This document shows positions 1 through 8,389 of a DNA stretch of 64,000 nt, piece after piece. The notes below the pieces were generated by a model. It did not search any database. It saw nothing but the letters and a program-made list of their open reading frames with translations, and was not told where the DNA came from. The translations under genes were made by a program, and so were the position numbers. Numbering within the stretch: the stretch's first letter is position 1; each line of letters starts with the position of its first letter. This stretch comes from Advenella incenata (GTDB lineage Bacteria; Pseudomonadota; Gammaproteobacteria; Burkholderiales; Burkholderiaceae_B): assembly GCF_004217095.1 (NCBI RefSeq), contig NZ_SHKO01000001.1, forward strand, positions 1,116,001 through 1,180,000, written 5' to 3'.

Positions 1-1
1 T

Positions 2-793
2 GAAATATGGAAGCAGACCGTGGTTGTGGAAAACAAGGCCGGCGCCAACGGTATTATCGGATCGGCCGAAATCAAGCGTGCCCGGCCTGATGGATACAAA
101 ATCATGCTGGTCGTGGGATCGCATATTATCAATAAAATTCTGACCAAAAACGTGCCCTATGACCCACAGACAGATTTTACGCCTATCACCCGGTTTGCGG
201 TATCGCCGTCTATCCTGGCAGTAAAGCGTGACGGGAAATTCGCAGATCTGCCCGGTTTTATCGAAGCGGGAAAGAAACAGGATGTGAGCATTGGCTATTC
301 GGAAGGGCAGACCCAGTTGACCGGAGAGCTGATCCGTCAGGCAACAGCGGTAAAGGCAGTGCCGGTACCGTATAAGGGAGGATCGCCGTTGATGGTGGAT
401 ATTGTGGGTGGTCACGTGGATTCTGGCGTAACCAGCGTGCTGACGGTGCTGCCCTATGTCAAATCAGGGCAACTTAAAGTCATCGCAGTAGCCGCAGACA
501 AACCTCTGGATGTCTTTCCGGATGCCGTGACATTTGCTCAAACCGGTCACTCCGAAGTTGAGTCGTTAAGTTGGTATGGTTTTTTTGGCCCGAAAAATAT
601 GCCAGCTGCCATTGTTTCGAAAATCAACGATAGTTTGCTGACCGCAACACAGGATCCAAAGATCGCAGCGCAGCTCAAGGCGCAGGGCGCAACGGTGACG
701 CTGGACAAGCCGGCCGCGTTCAGACAGTTTCTGGAAAATGAAAAGCATAAATGGCAGCAGGTTGCCAACAAGGGCGGCATCACGGCCCGCTAG
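2..793 (+). CDS. Bug/TctC-family periplasmic receptor, 5' end outside window
   Basis: This is the C-terminal part of a tripartite tricarboxylate transporter receptor (Bug family), a periplasmic two-lobed protein that binds carboxylates and similar small molecules. The reading frame is open from base 2, so the signal peptide and about the first 50 residues lie upstream of the window. Visible family marks are ENKAGANG near the start, RARPDGY, the VPYKGG segment of the ligand cleft (bases 367-384) and a C-terminal helix ending near the stop at 791-793. Bases 11-46 are identical to a stretch of another receptor at 33590-33625. No TctA/TctB gene is next to it. It runs towards the receptor on the opposite strand, with a hairpin between them. 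The family is certain and the ligand unknown. Confidence 0.9.
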   Translation, partial: EIWKQTVVVENKAGANGIIGSAEIKRARPDGYKIMLVVGSHIINKILTKNVPYDPQTDFTPITRFAVSPSILAVKRDGKFADLPGFIEAGKKQDVSIGYSEGQTQLTGELIRQATAVKAVPVPYKGGSPLMVDIVGGHVDSGVTSVLTVLPYVKSGQLKVIAVAADKPLDVFPDAVTFAQTGHSEVESLSWYGFFGPKNMPAAIVSKINDSLLTATQDPKIAAQLKAQGATVTLDKPAAFRQFLENEKHKWQQVANKGGITAR

Positions 794-851
794 GCGCGCT
801 GGCTATCATACGTCGCTATGCTTCTTGTAACGTGAACGATCAGTGCCAGAA

Positions 852-878
852 GGCGCGGCCGCGTCAATCGGCCGCGCC
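852..878. terminator. Hairpin between convergent receptor genes
   Basis: A perfect 10-bp GC stem (852-861 with 869-878) with a 7-base loop lies between two convergent genes that end at 793 and 894. There is no clear T-run, so it may act as a bidirectional or factor-assisted terminator. Confidence 0.6.
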
Positions 879-893
879 AGGCCCGCTCTCTGT

Positions 894-1859
894 TCAGCCC
901 CCGGCTTTCATGCCGATGCTTTTGGCCAGTTGGTCCAACTGGGCGTACTCGCTGAGCAATTCTTTATTGAATTGTTCAACCGGGTTGGCGACCGGCTCGG
1001 CCACCTGCGCTTGCAGAGCCTGCTTCACTGACTGGGCAAAGACCGCCTTGCGTACTTCCTGCTGCATAGCCTGTACGATCGGTTTCGGTGTCTTGGCCGG
1101 GGCAAATAAACTATAAGTGACGTACATTGAAAAATGATTCATGCCCTGGTCTTTGAGCGTTTTGACGCCAGGCAGGGAATCATCTGCCTTGTCGCCGGTC
1201 AGTGCAATGGGCACAACCTTTCCCGATGAAATATAGGCATGCGCCGCCAGGATGCTGCCGACCCCCAGGGTGGTGGTGCCGGCTGCGACATCGGTCATCA
1301 GCGGGGCGCCGCCGCTATAGGGTACGTTGATCATATCCAGCTCCAGTTCCTTGACGAATCTGGCGCCTACCCGTTTTGTGAAATTTTCAGAACTGCCGTA
1401 AGCATATTTTCCAGGCGCTTTCTTAACGAGTTTTATCAGTTCGTCCAGTGTAGTCACGCCCAGGCTTTTGGGAACCACCAGCACCAGCGGCGATTTGGCA
1501 ATCATTGTCACGCCGGTTAGATCCTTGAAGGTGTCATACGGCATCGTTTTGTGAAACAGGGGATTGACAATATGGGTATTGACTACGAGCGCGTAGGTAT
1601 GCCCATCGGGTTTGGCCCGCACGACCGCAGAGGTGCCAATAATGCCGTCTGCCCCCGCCTTGTTTTCGATAATGACATTTGTATTCAACTGTTTGGCCAA
1701 CTGGTTCGATAGCCTGCGGGCAATGGTATCGGTACCGCCTCCAGGATTATATGGAACCACAATTGTGATTGGCTTGCCGCTAAAGTCGTATGCTTGGGCA
1801 GTGACTGCAAAGGGAAAAAGCCAGAGCGAAGCCAACAACCTGTAATGCAATTTATTCAT
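894..1859 (-). CDS. Bug/TctC-family periplasmic receptor
   Basis: A complete 321-residue tripartite tricarboxylate receptor. A Sec signal peptide covers residues 1-24 (MNKL, hydrophobic core, cleavage after AQA). It is followed by VVPYNPGGGTDTIAR and the IIENKAGADGIIG segment that lines the ligand pocket, then VPYSGGAP in the second lobe. The length is normal for the family. The start is supported by GGAG six bases upstream. It is monocistronic, with its promoter region shared with the operon that starts at 2203 on the other strand, so the two may be co-regulated through the repeats at 1959-2184. There is no membrane partner in the window. The ligand is not predictable; a dicarboxylate related to itaconate is possible from context only. 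Confidence 0.92.
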   Translation of the reverse strand: MNKLHYRLLASLWLFPFAVTAQAYDFSGKPITIVVPYNPGGGTDTIARRLSNQLAKQLNTNVIIENKAGADGIIGTSAVVRAKPDGHTYALVVNTHIVNPLFHKTMPYDTFKDLTGVTMIAKSPLVLVVPKSLGVTTLDELIKLVKKAPGKYAYGSSENFTKRVGARFVKELELDMINVPYSGGAPLMTDVAAGTTTLGVGSILAAHAYISSGKVVPIALTGDKADDSLPGVKTLKDQGMNHFSMYVTYSLFAPAKTPKPIVQAMQQEVRKAVFAQSVKQALQAQVAEPVANPVEQFNKELLSEYAQLDQLAKSIGMKAGG

Positions 1860-1958
1860 GTCTGTCTCCGGATGGGATTATTGTTTTAGAGGAATGGAAA
1901 GTGCCAGTGATTGGCTGACTATATCGTCTGTCAATTTCATTAAATATGGTTTGATATA

Positions 1959-2184
1959 TTGTCCGTATAAATGGTGACATTAATCGATTGTTCTGTCAAT
2001 TTCCGCAAGAGCGGGTGCGTTTTAAAATTGATGCATCATCTTCTTCGGGGCTTTCTATTGCGGACTTACAGCTCTACTGTCGGTGGAGATTCCCGTTATT
2101 TCGGGTCATTAGGTCGTCGTTACGGACAAAAATATTGACACAAAATAAAAATGATCTTATGATTATTTCATATTGTACGGACAA
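1959..2184. promoter_or_regulatory. Three TACGGACAA boxes in a divergent control region
   Basis: The 343-bp gap between the divergent genes at 1859 and 2203 holds no convincing gene. It contains the 9-mer TACGGACAA twice on the plus strand (2121-2129 and 2176-2184) and once on the minus strand (1959-1967), each followed within two bases by an ATAT-like stretch. The 2176 copy is part of TTGT-ACGG-ACAA, an imperfect dyad. The plus-strand copies flank the promoter at 2135-2163, upstream of the -35 and just after the start point, which suits repression. The GntR protein encoded at 7589 inside the downstream operon is the natural candidate ligand-responsive regulator. This is inference from position and repetition. 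Confidence 0.55.
2135..2163 (+). promoter_or_regulatory. Sigma-70 promoter of the itaconate-type operon
   Basis: A perfect -35 TTGACA (2135-2140), a 17-bp spacer and a -10 TATGAT (2158-2163, one mismatch to consensus) lie about 40 bases before the MaoC gene start at 2203. Transcription would begin near 2170. Confidence 0.7.
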
Positions 2185-2202
2185 ACATATAAAGAAGATA
2201 AT

Positions 2203-2712
2203 ATGCTCACGCCTGAACAGATCGCACCCAATCGCTTTCGCGCCCGTTACGGACGCTATCTGGAAGAATTCACGCTTGGCGATATATACGAACACCGGCC
2301 CGGGCGAACGCTGACGGATGCCGACAATATCCAGTTTTCTCTGCTCACCATGAATTATCACCCCATGCATTGCGATGAGGCATTTGCCAAAAAAAGTGAA
2401 TTTGGCAAGCTGCTGGTCAGTAGCGGATTGACACTGGCCATTGTGCTGGGCATGTCGGTAAATGATGTCAGCGGGCAGGCCATCGCCAATCTGGGCTGGA
2501 AAGATATTCAATTGACCAATCCGGTTTTTGCCGGCGATACGTTGTATGCAGAGTCTGAAGTGCTGCAGGTCAGGGAATCTAAGTCCAGACCGCATCAGGG
2601 TATCGTGACGGTCCGGACAAAGGCCTTTAATCAGCGCGATGAACAGATCATGGTATTTGAACGCAGCTTTCTGGTCGGTCGCAAACCGCAATCAGAAACG
2701 GTTGCCGGCTGA
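2203..2712 (+). CDS. ich: MaoC-family hydratase, probable itaconyl/mesaconyl-CoA hydratase
   Basis: A 169-residue hot-dog-fold (R)-specific enoyl-CoA hydratase. The MaoC motif is visible as TDADNIQFSLLTMNYHPMH, with the catalytic Asp and His of the hydratase site (D in TDAD, H in NYHPMH), followed by GLTLAIVLGMS and an NPVFAGDTLYAES strand. The ATG at 2203 has AAAGAAG 5-11 bases before it. An in-frame TTG at 2173 is less likely because it lies at the transcription start. It is the first gene of an operon with an acyl-CoA dehydrogenase, PrpD, CoA-transferase and CitE-like lyase. The same set occurs in the P. aeruginosa itaconate locus, where the MaoC protein hydrates itaconyl-CoA to citramalyl-CoA. 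The specific role is inferred from that gene set; a mesaconyl-CoA hydratase is the main alternative. Confidence 0.8.
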   Translation: MLTPEQIAPNRFRARYGRYLEEFTLGDIYEHRPGRTLTDADNIQFSLLTMNYHPMHCDEAFAKKSEFGKLLVSSGLTLAIVLGMSVNDVSGQAIANLGWKDIQLTNPVFAGDTLYAESEVLQVRESKSRPHQGIVTVRTKAFNQRDEQIMVFERSFLVGRKPQSETVAG

Positions 2713-2792
2713 TATCAGCGGCAGTATTGGCGCAAACCACGGCCAGACAAACAACAAACACAGCGGCCAGCCATACCACTTAAAGGATAGAG

Positions 2793-3764
2793 ATGAGACA
2801 AAAATTGATTGGGGGCGTCTTGGCGCTGTCCCTGGCAGTATTGCATGCCACCCCGGCGCTGGCCGCCTACCCGGAAAAACCGATACGGATTATTGTCGGT
2901 TTTCCTGCAGGGCAGGCAACGGACATTGTGGCCAGGCTGGCAGCAAAGGCGCTGGAGACATCGCTCAAGCAGTCTGTCTATGTTGAAAACAAGCCAGGTG
3001 CATCGGGCATTATCGGCACTATGGACGTGGTGCGTGCGCCACCTGATGGCTATACGTTGCTGGTGGGGTCCAGCGGTACGTTGTCAATCAATCCCAGTCT
3101 GTATACCAAGCTGGCCTACGATCCGTTGCGGGACATTGAGCCGATTACCGAGCTGTCGGAAGTGCCATTGTTTCTTGCGGTGAACGGGAAACTGCCTGTA
3201 AAAACGGCCAGCGAATTCATCAGCTACGTGAAGGCCAATCCGGGAAAGCTCAATTACGGGTCTGCCGGCAGTGGTGTGACCAGTCATCTGGCCATGGAAC
3301 TGCTTAAGCACAATCAGGATATGGATATTCGCCACGTGCCATATAAGGGCAGCCCGCCCGCTGTGGCCGATCTGATTGGCGGGCATGTTCAGGCAATGGT
3401 TGATACGGGGCCAGCATTGCTACCGGTCGCACGGCGTGGTGATATCCGTATTCTGGCAACCCTTAACGACAGACGCAATGCTGCCGTGCCGGAGGTGCCA
3501 ACAGCCAAAGAGGCTGGCATTGGCGATCTGAAAACGCCGGCATGGGTTGGGCTGGGCGCGCCCAAAGGCACTCCGCCTGAAATTATCAATACGCTGTACA
3601 AGGCGCTCGAAGGCCATTGGAAGTCGCCGGAAAATATCAAAGTGCTCAATGGGCTGGGTTCCGAGGCGGTGCTCAAGGATCCCGAAGCCTTTCGTCAGTA
3701 CATTTCAGACGAAATAAAGAAATGGAAAGTCGCCGTGGACCTGTCCGGTGCACAAGTAAACTGA
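2793..3764 (+). CDS. Bug/TctC-family periplasmic receptor
   Basis: A 323-residue tripartite tricarboxylate receptor with a signal peptide of about 24 residues (cleavage after ALA, before AYPEKPIR). It has VGFPAGQATDIVAR, where the usual PGG is PAGQA, and YVENKPGASGIIG and VPYKGSPPAV pocket segments. AAAGGA precedes the ATG by a few bases. It is second in the itaconate-type operon, 80 bases after the MaoC gene and 10 bases before the PrpD gene, so it is co-transcribed and probably binds the operon's substrate in the periplasm. Membrane components are absent here. The MFS protein at 8390 could be the actual permease. Confidence 0.9.
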   Translation: MRQKLIGGVLALSLAVLHATPALAAYPEKPIRIIVGFPAGQATDIVARLAAKALETSLKQSVYVENKPGASGIIGTMDVVRAPPDGYTLLVGSSGTLSINPSLYTKLAYDPLRDIEPITELSEVPLFLAVNGKLPVKTASEFISYVKANPGKLNYGSAGSGVTSHLAMELLKHNQDMDIRHVPYKGSPPAVADLIGGHVQAMVDTGPALLPVARRGDIRILATLNDRRNAAVPEVPTAKEAGIGDLKTPAWVGLGAPKGTPPEIINTLYKALEGHWKSPENIKVLNGLGSEAVLKDPEAFRQYISDEIKKWKVAVDLSGAQVN

Positions 3765-3774
3765 AGAGGAAGCT

Positions 3775-5163
3775 ATGACTACGATTTCACAGATAATTAG
3801 CAACAAGAGCAAAGCATTCAATTATGATGGCATCCCACAGCAAGTGCGCGAACGGGCACGGCACCTGATTCTGGATGCTTTCGGCATTGCATTTGCCTCT
3901 ACCCGTTTTGATTTTTCCAGACACACGCTTGACGGGTTGCAAATGCTGAGCGAAGGGACGACTGGCGACGTTCCGGTTGTTGGCATGGATGCGCGTCTGC
4001 CCGTGCGGGATGCGGCTGTCATGAACGGTCTGTTGATTCATGGGCTGGATTACGATGATACACACCCGAGCGGGATCATTCACGCCACCGCGTCGGTTAT
4101 CACGGCAGTAACTGCGCTGGGCTACAAACAGGATACGTCCGGGCAGGATCTGCTTACCGCCTATGTGCTGGGTATCGAAGTGGCCACAAGATTGGGAGCC
4201 GCAGCGCATGGTGAGTTTCACCAGGTCGGGTTTCACCCTACGGGCCTGATCGGGGCCTTTGGTTGCACCGCGGCTGCAGGCTGGCTACTTGGCCTGACCG
4301 AAGCGCAGTTGACGCATGCGCAGGGCATCACCTTGTCTTTTGCAGCCGGCAGCATGGAATTTCTGCAGGACGGGGCCTGGACCAAGCGAATTCACCCCGG
4401 ATGGGCAGCGCAATGCGCCATTACGGCAGCTACGTTGGCAAAAAACGGATTTGTCGGACCCAGAGAAACTTATGAAGGACGATTCGGCTTGTTTGCCAGT
4501 CATTTGGGCAAGCAATTTCAATTGGATGGCCTGCAAGAGAGCATCAATACCATCGGTACCGTATGGGAATTGATGAATGTGGCCATCAAGCCAATTCCTG
4601 CGTGTCATTTTACCCATGCCAGTGTTGATGCCGCCGCGGTATTGCATAAAGACCTGGCGCTGGAGGAGATTGCCCGGATTGTGGCAAAGGTGCCTGCCGG
4701 GGTTATGAAAACGGTGTGCGAACCGGTTGAAAACAAGAAAAAGCCGGCCAATGCCTACGAGGCGCAATTTAGTATTCCATATTCTGTGGCAACAGGCTTG
4801 CGCTACGGCCGTTTTGGTCTGGACGCACTTGAAGAGGCCGCGTACACCGACGCAACCACACTTGCCATCGCCGAGAAAGTCGAAAGTCAGGCAGATCCCG
4901 ATGCCGATTTCCCCAAATATTACTCCGGCGAAGTCATCGTGGAGTTGCAGGACGGGCGTCGACTGTCGCATCGTGAACATATCAATCGCGGTGCAGATAC
5001 GCGACCTATTACCAACGAAGAAATCGTCGTCAAATTCCGCGAGAATGCGGCGACTGTGCTACAGGCTGACGCAATCGACCAGGTTGAGTCATTGATTCGG
5101 AATATTGAAAAACATAACGCCCGTGAAGTGATGAACGGCATGAGCAAGGGAGCGCAGAAGTAA
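3775..5163 (+). CDS. MmgE/PrpD family protein
   Basis: A 462-residue member of the MmgE/PrpD family, which includes 2-methylcitrate dehydratase, cis-aconitate decarboxylase and iminodisuccinate epimerase. The family pattern is clear: GLDYDDTHPSGIIHATASV in the helical domain (about residues 91-109), GFHPTGLIGAFGCTAAA (about 150-166), then KPIPACHFTHASVDAA and NAYEAQFSIPYSVA in the lid domain. The start has GAGGAAG upstream, and the stop overlaps the next ATG by one base (TAATG). P. aeruginosa carries a PrpD-like gene in its itaconate cluster, linked to hydroxylated or lactone derivatives of itaconate. A similar accessory role is likely here, but the exact reaction cannot be read from sequence. 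Confidence 0.85.
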   Translation: MTTISQIISNKSKAFNYDGIPQQVRERARHLILDAFGIAFASTRFDFSRHTLDGLQMLSEGTTGDVPVVGMDARLPVRDAAVMNGLLIHGLDYDDTHPSGIIHATASVITAVTALGYKQDTSGQDLLTAYVLGIEVATRLGAAAHGEFHQVGFHPTGLIGAFGCTAAAGWLLGLTEAQLTHAQGITLSFAAGSMEFLQDGAWTKRIHPGWAAQCAITAATLAKNGFVGPRETYEGRFGLFASHLGKQFQLDGLQESINTIGTVWELMNVAIKPIPACHFTHASVDAAAVLHKDLALEEIARIVAKVPAGVMKTVCEPVENKKKPANAYEAQFSIPYSVATGLRYGRFGLDALEEAAYTDATTLAIAEKVESQADPDADFPKYYSGEVIVELQDGRRLSHREHINRGADTRPITNEEIVVKFRENAATVLQADAIDQVESLIRNIEKHNAREVMNGMSKGAQK

Positions 5164-6326
5164 TGCATACAGCCAACGCATACGATACCGAGCAGGAGCA
5201 GTTGATTCTGGACATGCTGGACCGCTTCCTGGCGGTAGAGGTTCAACCGCATGTCCACAAGCTGGAACATGATGATATCTATCCCGAAGAGATTGTTGAA
5301 AAAATGAAAGAGATGGGGCTATTTGGCTGCCTGATTTCTCCGGAATATGGCGGACTTGGTTTGTCCACCGTGACCTACGCCAAAATTATTGAGCGCATGT
5401 CTGCGGTCTGGATGTCCATTTCAGGCATCATTAATTCACACGTCATCATGGCAATGACCGTACAGCGTAACGGCACCGAGGAGCAGAAACGGGAGTTTCT
5501 GCCGCGCTTTGCCACCGGGGAGCTGCGTGGTGGCGTGGGGCTGACCGAACCGGACTGCGGTACGGACCTGCAAGCGATCAGAACGGTGGCGCGCAGACAG
5601 GGCGACAAGTATGTTGTGAACGGCGCCAAGATGTGGATCACCAATAGTATGTATGGCAACTGCCTGGCACTCCTGGTCAAGACCGATACGCAGGCGAACC
5701 CACGACACCGCGGCATGAGCCTGCTTATTGCAGAAAAAGGCAAGGGGTTTATTGTCAGCAAAAAGCTGGAAAAGCTTGGCTATAAGGGTATTGATACCTG
5801 CGCGCTCAATTTTGATGACTACGAAGTAGATGCTTCGCGTCTTATTGGCGGCGTCGAAGGCAAGGGATTGCAGCAGATTCTCAATGGCCTGGAGCTGGGC
5901 CGGATCAATGTGGCGGCACGTGGCCTGGGCGTGGCGCAGGCCGCGCTCTCAGAAGCATTGGCCTACTCGCAAACGCGCAAAACGTTTGGCAAGCCGATCT
6001 GTGAACATCAGGCAATACAACTGAAATTGGGAGAAATGGCCACTCGCACGGAGGCATCCCGCCTGCTGGTCTATTCAGCCGCTGCCGCGTATGACAAAGG
6101 TGAACGGTGCGACGCCGAGGCTGGTATGGCCAAATTTTTTGCGACCGAAGCCGGCATGGAGAATGCGCTCGAGGCGATGCGTATCTTTGGCGGCTATGGG
6201 TATTCCAAGGAGTATAACGTCGAACGACTGTATCGCGATGCTCCCTTGCTGCTTATCGGCGAGGGCACCAACGAGATGCAGCGCATCATTATCGCCAAAC
6301 AAATGATCGAAAGGAATCGGGTATGA
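5163..6326 (+). CDS. Acyl-CoA dehydrogenase
   Basis: A 387-residue flavoprotein of the short/medium-chain acyl-CoA dehydrogenase type, which oxidises an acyl-CoA to its 2-enoyl-CoA using FAD and passes electrons to ETF. Visible are LTEPDCGTDLQAIRTVA (FAD/substrate loop), WITNSMYGN, RKTFGKPICEHQAIQ and the C-terminal GEGTNEMQR, with the catalytic Glu at about residue 367. The gene overlaps its neighbours at both ends (TAATG and ATGA), so it is translationally coupled. In a C5-dicarboxylate pathway a natural substrate would be methylsuccinyl-CoA, giving mesaconyl-CoA, or a glutaryl-CoA-like acid. That assignment is inference. Confidence 0.9.
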   Translation: MHTANAYDTEQEQLILDMLDRFLAVEVQPHVHKLEHDDIYPEEIVEKMKEMGLFGCLISPEYGGLGLSTVTYAKIIERMSAVWMSISGIINSHVIMAMTVQRNGTEEQKREFLPRFATGELRGGVGLTEPDCGTDLQAIRTVARRQGDKYVVNGAKMWITNSMYGNCLALLVKTDTQANPRHRGMSLLIAEKGKGFIVSKKLEKLGYKGIDTCALNFDDYEVDASRLIGGVEGKGLQQILNGLELGRINVAARGLGVAQAALSEALAYSQTRKTFGKPICEHQAIQLKLGEMATRTEASRLLVYSAAAAYDKGERCDAEAGMAKFFATEAGMENALEAMRIFGGYGYSKEYNVERLYRDAPLLLIGEGTNEMQRIIIAKQMIERNRV

Positions 6327-7534
6327 GCGGCAGTACAGAAAACAGCCAGGCAGCGGGACTGCCGCTGGCCGGCGTACGCATTATTGCGGTCGAGCAATAC
6401 GGCGCAGGCCCGTTTGGCACCCAGCACCTGGCCGATCTTGGCGCGGAAATCATCAAGATTGAGAACCGGGCCGATGGTGGCGATGTCGGCAGGCATGTGG
6501 GGCCTTACTATTTTGACGAGAATGACAGCCACTTTTACCAGGCGTTCAATCGCAACAAGCGTAGTATGACGTTGAACCTGAAATCGGAACAGGGTATGCA
6601 AATCCTGCATCGACTGGTCAGCAATGCCGCAGCGGTATTCAACAATCTGCGTGGTGATTTGCCCGAGAAGCTGCGGCTGACCTACGAGGACCTCAAACAT
6701 CTGAATCCGCAGATTGTCTGCGGTCATCTGTCCGCTTATGGGCGGCAGGGTTCCAGAAAATCCTGGCCGGGCTACGATTATCTGATGCAGGCCGAAGCCG
6801 GTTATCTGTCCCTGACAGGAGAACCACAAGGACCACCAAGTCGCATGGGTTTGTCCATTATCGACCTGATGACGGGCACCACGGCGGCAATGGGCTTGCT
6901 GGCCGGAATCCTGGGTGCACGTGCAACCGGTATCGGTCGCGATATTGATGTCAGCCTGTATGATGTAGCCATCCATAATCTGGCTTACGTGGGCACCTGG
7001 TACCTCAATGAAGGTTTCTCGCTCAAGCGCGAACAGTTCTCAAGCCATCCTTCGCTCACACCCAGCCAGCTCTACAAGACGGCCGACGGCTGGATCTTCC
7101 TGATGTGCAATAAAGAGAAATTCTGGGGCGTACTCTGCCGAGCCATTGAGCAGCCTGAGTGGATCGCCGCCGACCGATACAAGGACTTCAAAAGCCGGCT
7201 GGCCAATCGCGATCTGTTGAAACAGGAACTTGAAAGCGTGCTGGCGCACCATACGACCCAGGACTGGATGACCCGATTTGCCGGCAAGGTACCAGCGGCG
7301 CCCGTTTACGATGTGGCACAGGCGCTGGACAATGATTTTATTCATGAACAGGAACGTATTCTGGAGCTGGCGCATCCGAGCGCGAAAGTGCGGGCGATTG
7401 CCTCGCCAGTGCGGGCCGGTCCGCATCCTGTGCAGGCTGCGCCCGCGATGGGGCAGGATAATCAGGCACTGCTGACTGAGTTGGGTTATAGCGATGCACA
7501 GATTCAGTCTTTCCTGGAAAGCGCAGTGATTTAG
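6323..7534 (+). CDS. ict: Family III (CaiB/BaiF) CoA-transferase, probable itaconate CoA-transferase
   Basis: A 403-residue CoA-transferase that moves CoA from a donor such as succinyl-CoA to a carboxylate, forming an aspartyl-CoA thioester. Features are an N-terminal VEQYGAGPFGTQHLADLGAE, FNRNKRSMTLNLKSEQG, GYDYLMQAEAGYLSLTG and SIIDLMTG, the last containing the conserved catalytic Asp. Length is typical. It overlaps the acyl-CoA dehydrogenase gene by four bases. In P. aeruginosa the corresponding gene of the itaconate cluster activates itaconate to itaconyl-CoA, and the surrounding hydratase and lyase fit that route. Activation of mesaconate or methylsuccinate is the alternative. Confidence 0.8.
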   Translation: MSGSTENSQAAGLPLAGVRIIAVEQYGAGPFGTQHLADLGAEIIKIENRADGGDVGRHVGPYYFDENDSHFYQAFNRNKRSMTLNLKSEQGMQILHRLVSNAAAVFNNLRGDLPEKLRLTYEDLKHLNPQIVCGHLSAYGRQGSRKSWPGYDYLMQAEAGYLSLTGEPQGPPSRMGLSIIDLMTGTTAAMGLLAGILGARATGIGRDIDVSLYDVAIHNLAYVGTWYLNEGFSLKREQFSSHPSLTPSQLYKTADGWIFLMCNKEKFWGVLCRAIEQPEWIAADRYKDFKSRLANRDLLKQELESVLAHHTTQDWMTRFAGKVPAAPVYDVAQALDNDFIHEQERILELAHPSAKVRAIASPVRAGPHPVQAAPAMGQDNQALLTELGYSDAQIQSFLESAVI

Positions 7535-7557
7535 CAAAGTTGCCAATGCCAGCTCAC

Positions 7558-7563
7558 TATAAT
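7558..7563 (+). promoter_or_regulatory. Possible internal -10 box before the GntR gene
   Basis: A perfect TATAAT lies in the 54-base gap between the CoA-transferase and the GntR gene. No good -35 is found at 16-18 bp spacing, so an internal promoter for the regulator is only a possibility. Confidence 0.25.
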
Positions 7564-7588
7564 AGAAGTTTTTTGAGGCAGGTGGAAT

Positions 7589-8365
7589 ATGGCCAGGTCA
7601 GCTGACACTATTCACGATTCGTTGCTCAATACCAGCCAGCCCCGATATATGCAATTGGCAAAGACGCTGGTCGCCGAAATTGCCGATGGCAAGTACGCTG
7701 TCGGCGATCTGCTGCCGACCGAACAGGAGTTATGCACGCAGTTCGGCATCAGCCGCTTTACGGCAAGGGAAGCATTGAAAAAGCTGGTTCAGTCGGGTTT
7801 GGTCACGCGTCAGCCGGGTGTGGGCACCAAGGTTGTTTCTAACAAGGCCAACAGTGCATACAGCCAGAACATGGCGGGCATTTCCGATCTGTATCAATAT
7901 GCCACCGATACGACACTTGTCATTGAGAAACAGGAGATCGTTTCCCTGAGCGAGGCGCAAAGTGAACTGGTGCAAGGCACGGCCGGAGAAACCTGGCTGC
8001 ATTTGCAGGGCAAACGGTTTGTGAGCGATAGTCCTTTGCCTATTTGTGTGACCGAGATCTGGATTCATCCGGCGTTTCGGTCTATTCGCGGCGTCATGGG
8101 TGAGCAGCACGAGGCTATTCACTCGAACATCGAACACCAGTTTGGCGAAACCATTGCAACTGTCGAGCAGGAAATCCAGGCGATTTGCCTGACCCGAGGC
8201 CAGGCTGCGCAATTGCAGTCCCGGGTTGGCGGTCCGAGCTTGAGGATCGTCAGAAAATATCGCAATCGAAAAGGCGAACTTATCGAGGTGTCCGTCAGCA
8301 CGCATGCCGCAGATCGCTACAGCTACCATTCTGTTTTTAATCGGGAATGGCGTGGTCAGGCATAA
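7589..8365 (+). CDS. GntR-family regulator with UTRA domain (HutC type)
   Basis: A 258-residue transcription factor. Residues about 15-80 form the GntR winged helix (LAKTLVAEIADGKYAVGDLLPTEQEL, then FGISRFTAREALKKL and RQPGVGTKVV). Residues about 100-250 match the ligand-binding UTRA domain, with VSDSPLPICVTEIWI and RKYRNRKGELIEVSV near the end. It sits inside the itaconate-type operon, between the enzyme genes and the transporter/lyase pair, so it probably senses a pathway intermediate and controls this operon, perhaps through the TACGGACAA boxes at 2121 and 2176. Itaconate loci in other bacteria are usually described with LysR regulators, so a GntR here is a difference. Confidence 0.88.
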   Translation: MARSADTIHDSLLNTSQPRYMQLAKTLVAEIADGKYAVGDLLPTEQELCTQFGISRFTAREALKKLVQSGLVTRQPGVGTKVVSNKANSAYSQNMAGISDLYQYATDTTLVIEKQEIVSLSEAQSELVQGTAGETWLHLQGKRFVSDSPLPICVTEIWIHPAFRSIRGVMGEQHEAIHSNIEHQFGETIATVEQEIQAICLTRGQAAQLQSRVGGPSLRIVRKYRNRKGELIEVSVSTHAADRYSYHSVFNREWRGQA

Positions 8366-8389
8366 CGATTTCTTGCAGACGAGTGGGCT

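Noticed and set aside
1988-2314. 108-residue plus-strand open frame in the divergent region
   Set aside because: It spans the promoter and TACGGACAA boxes, runs into the MaoC gene in another frame and has no recognisable features.
4285-4980. 231-residue minus-strand open frame inside the PrpD gene
   Set aside because: Shadow of a conserved coding region; composition unlike a real protein.
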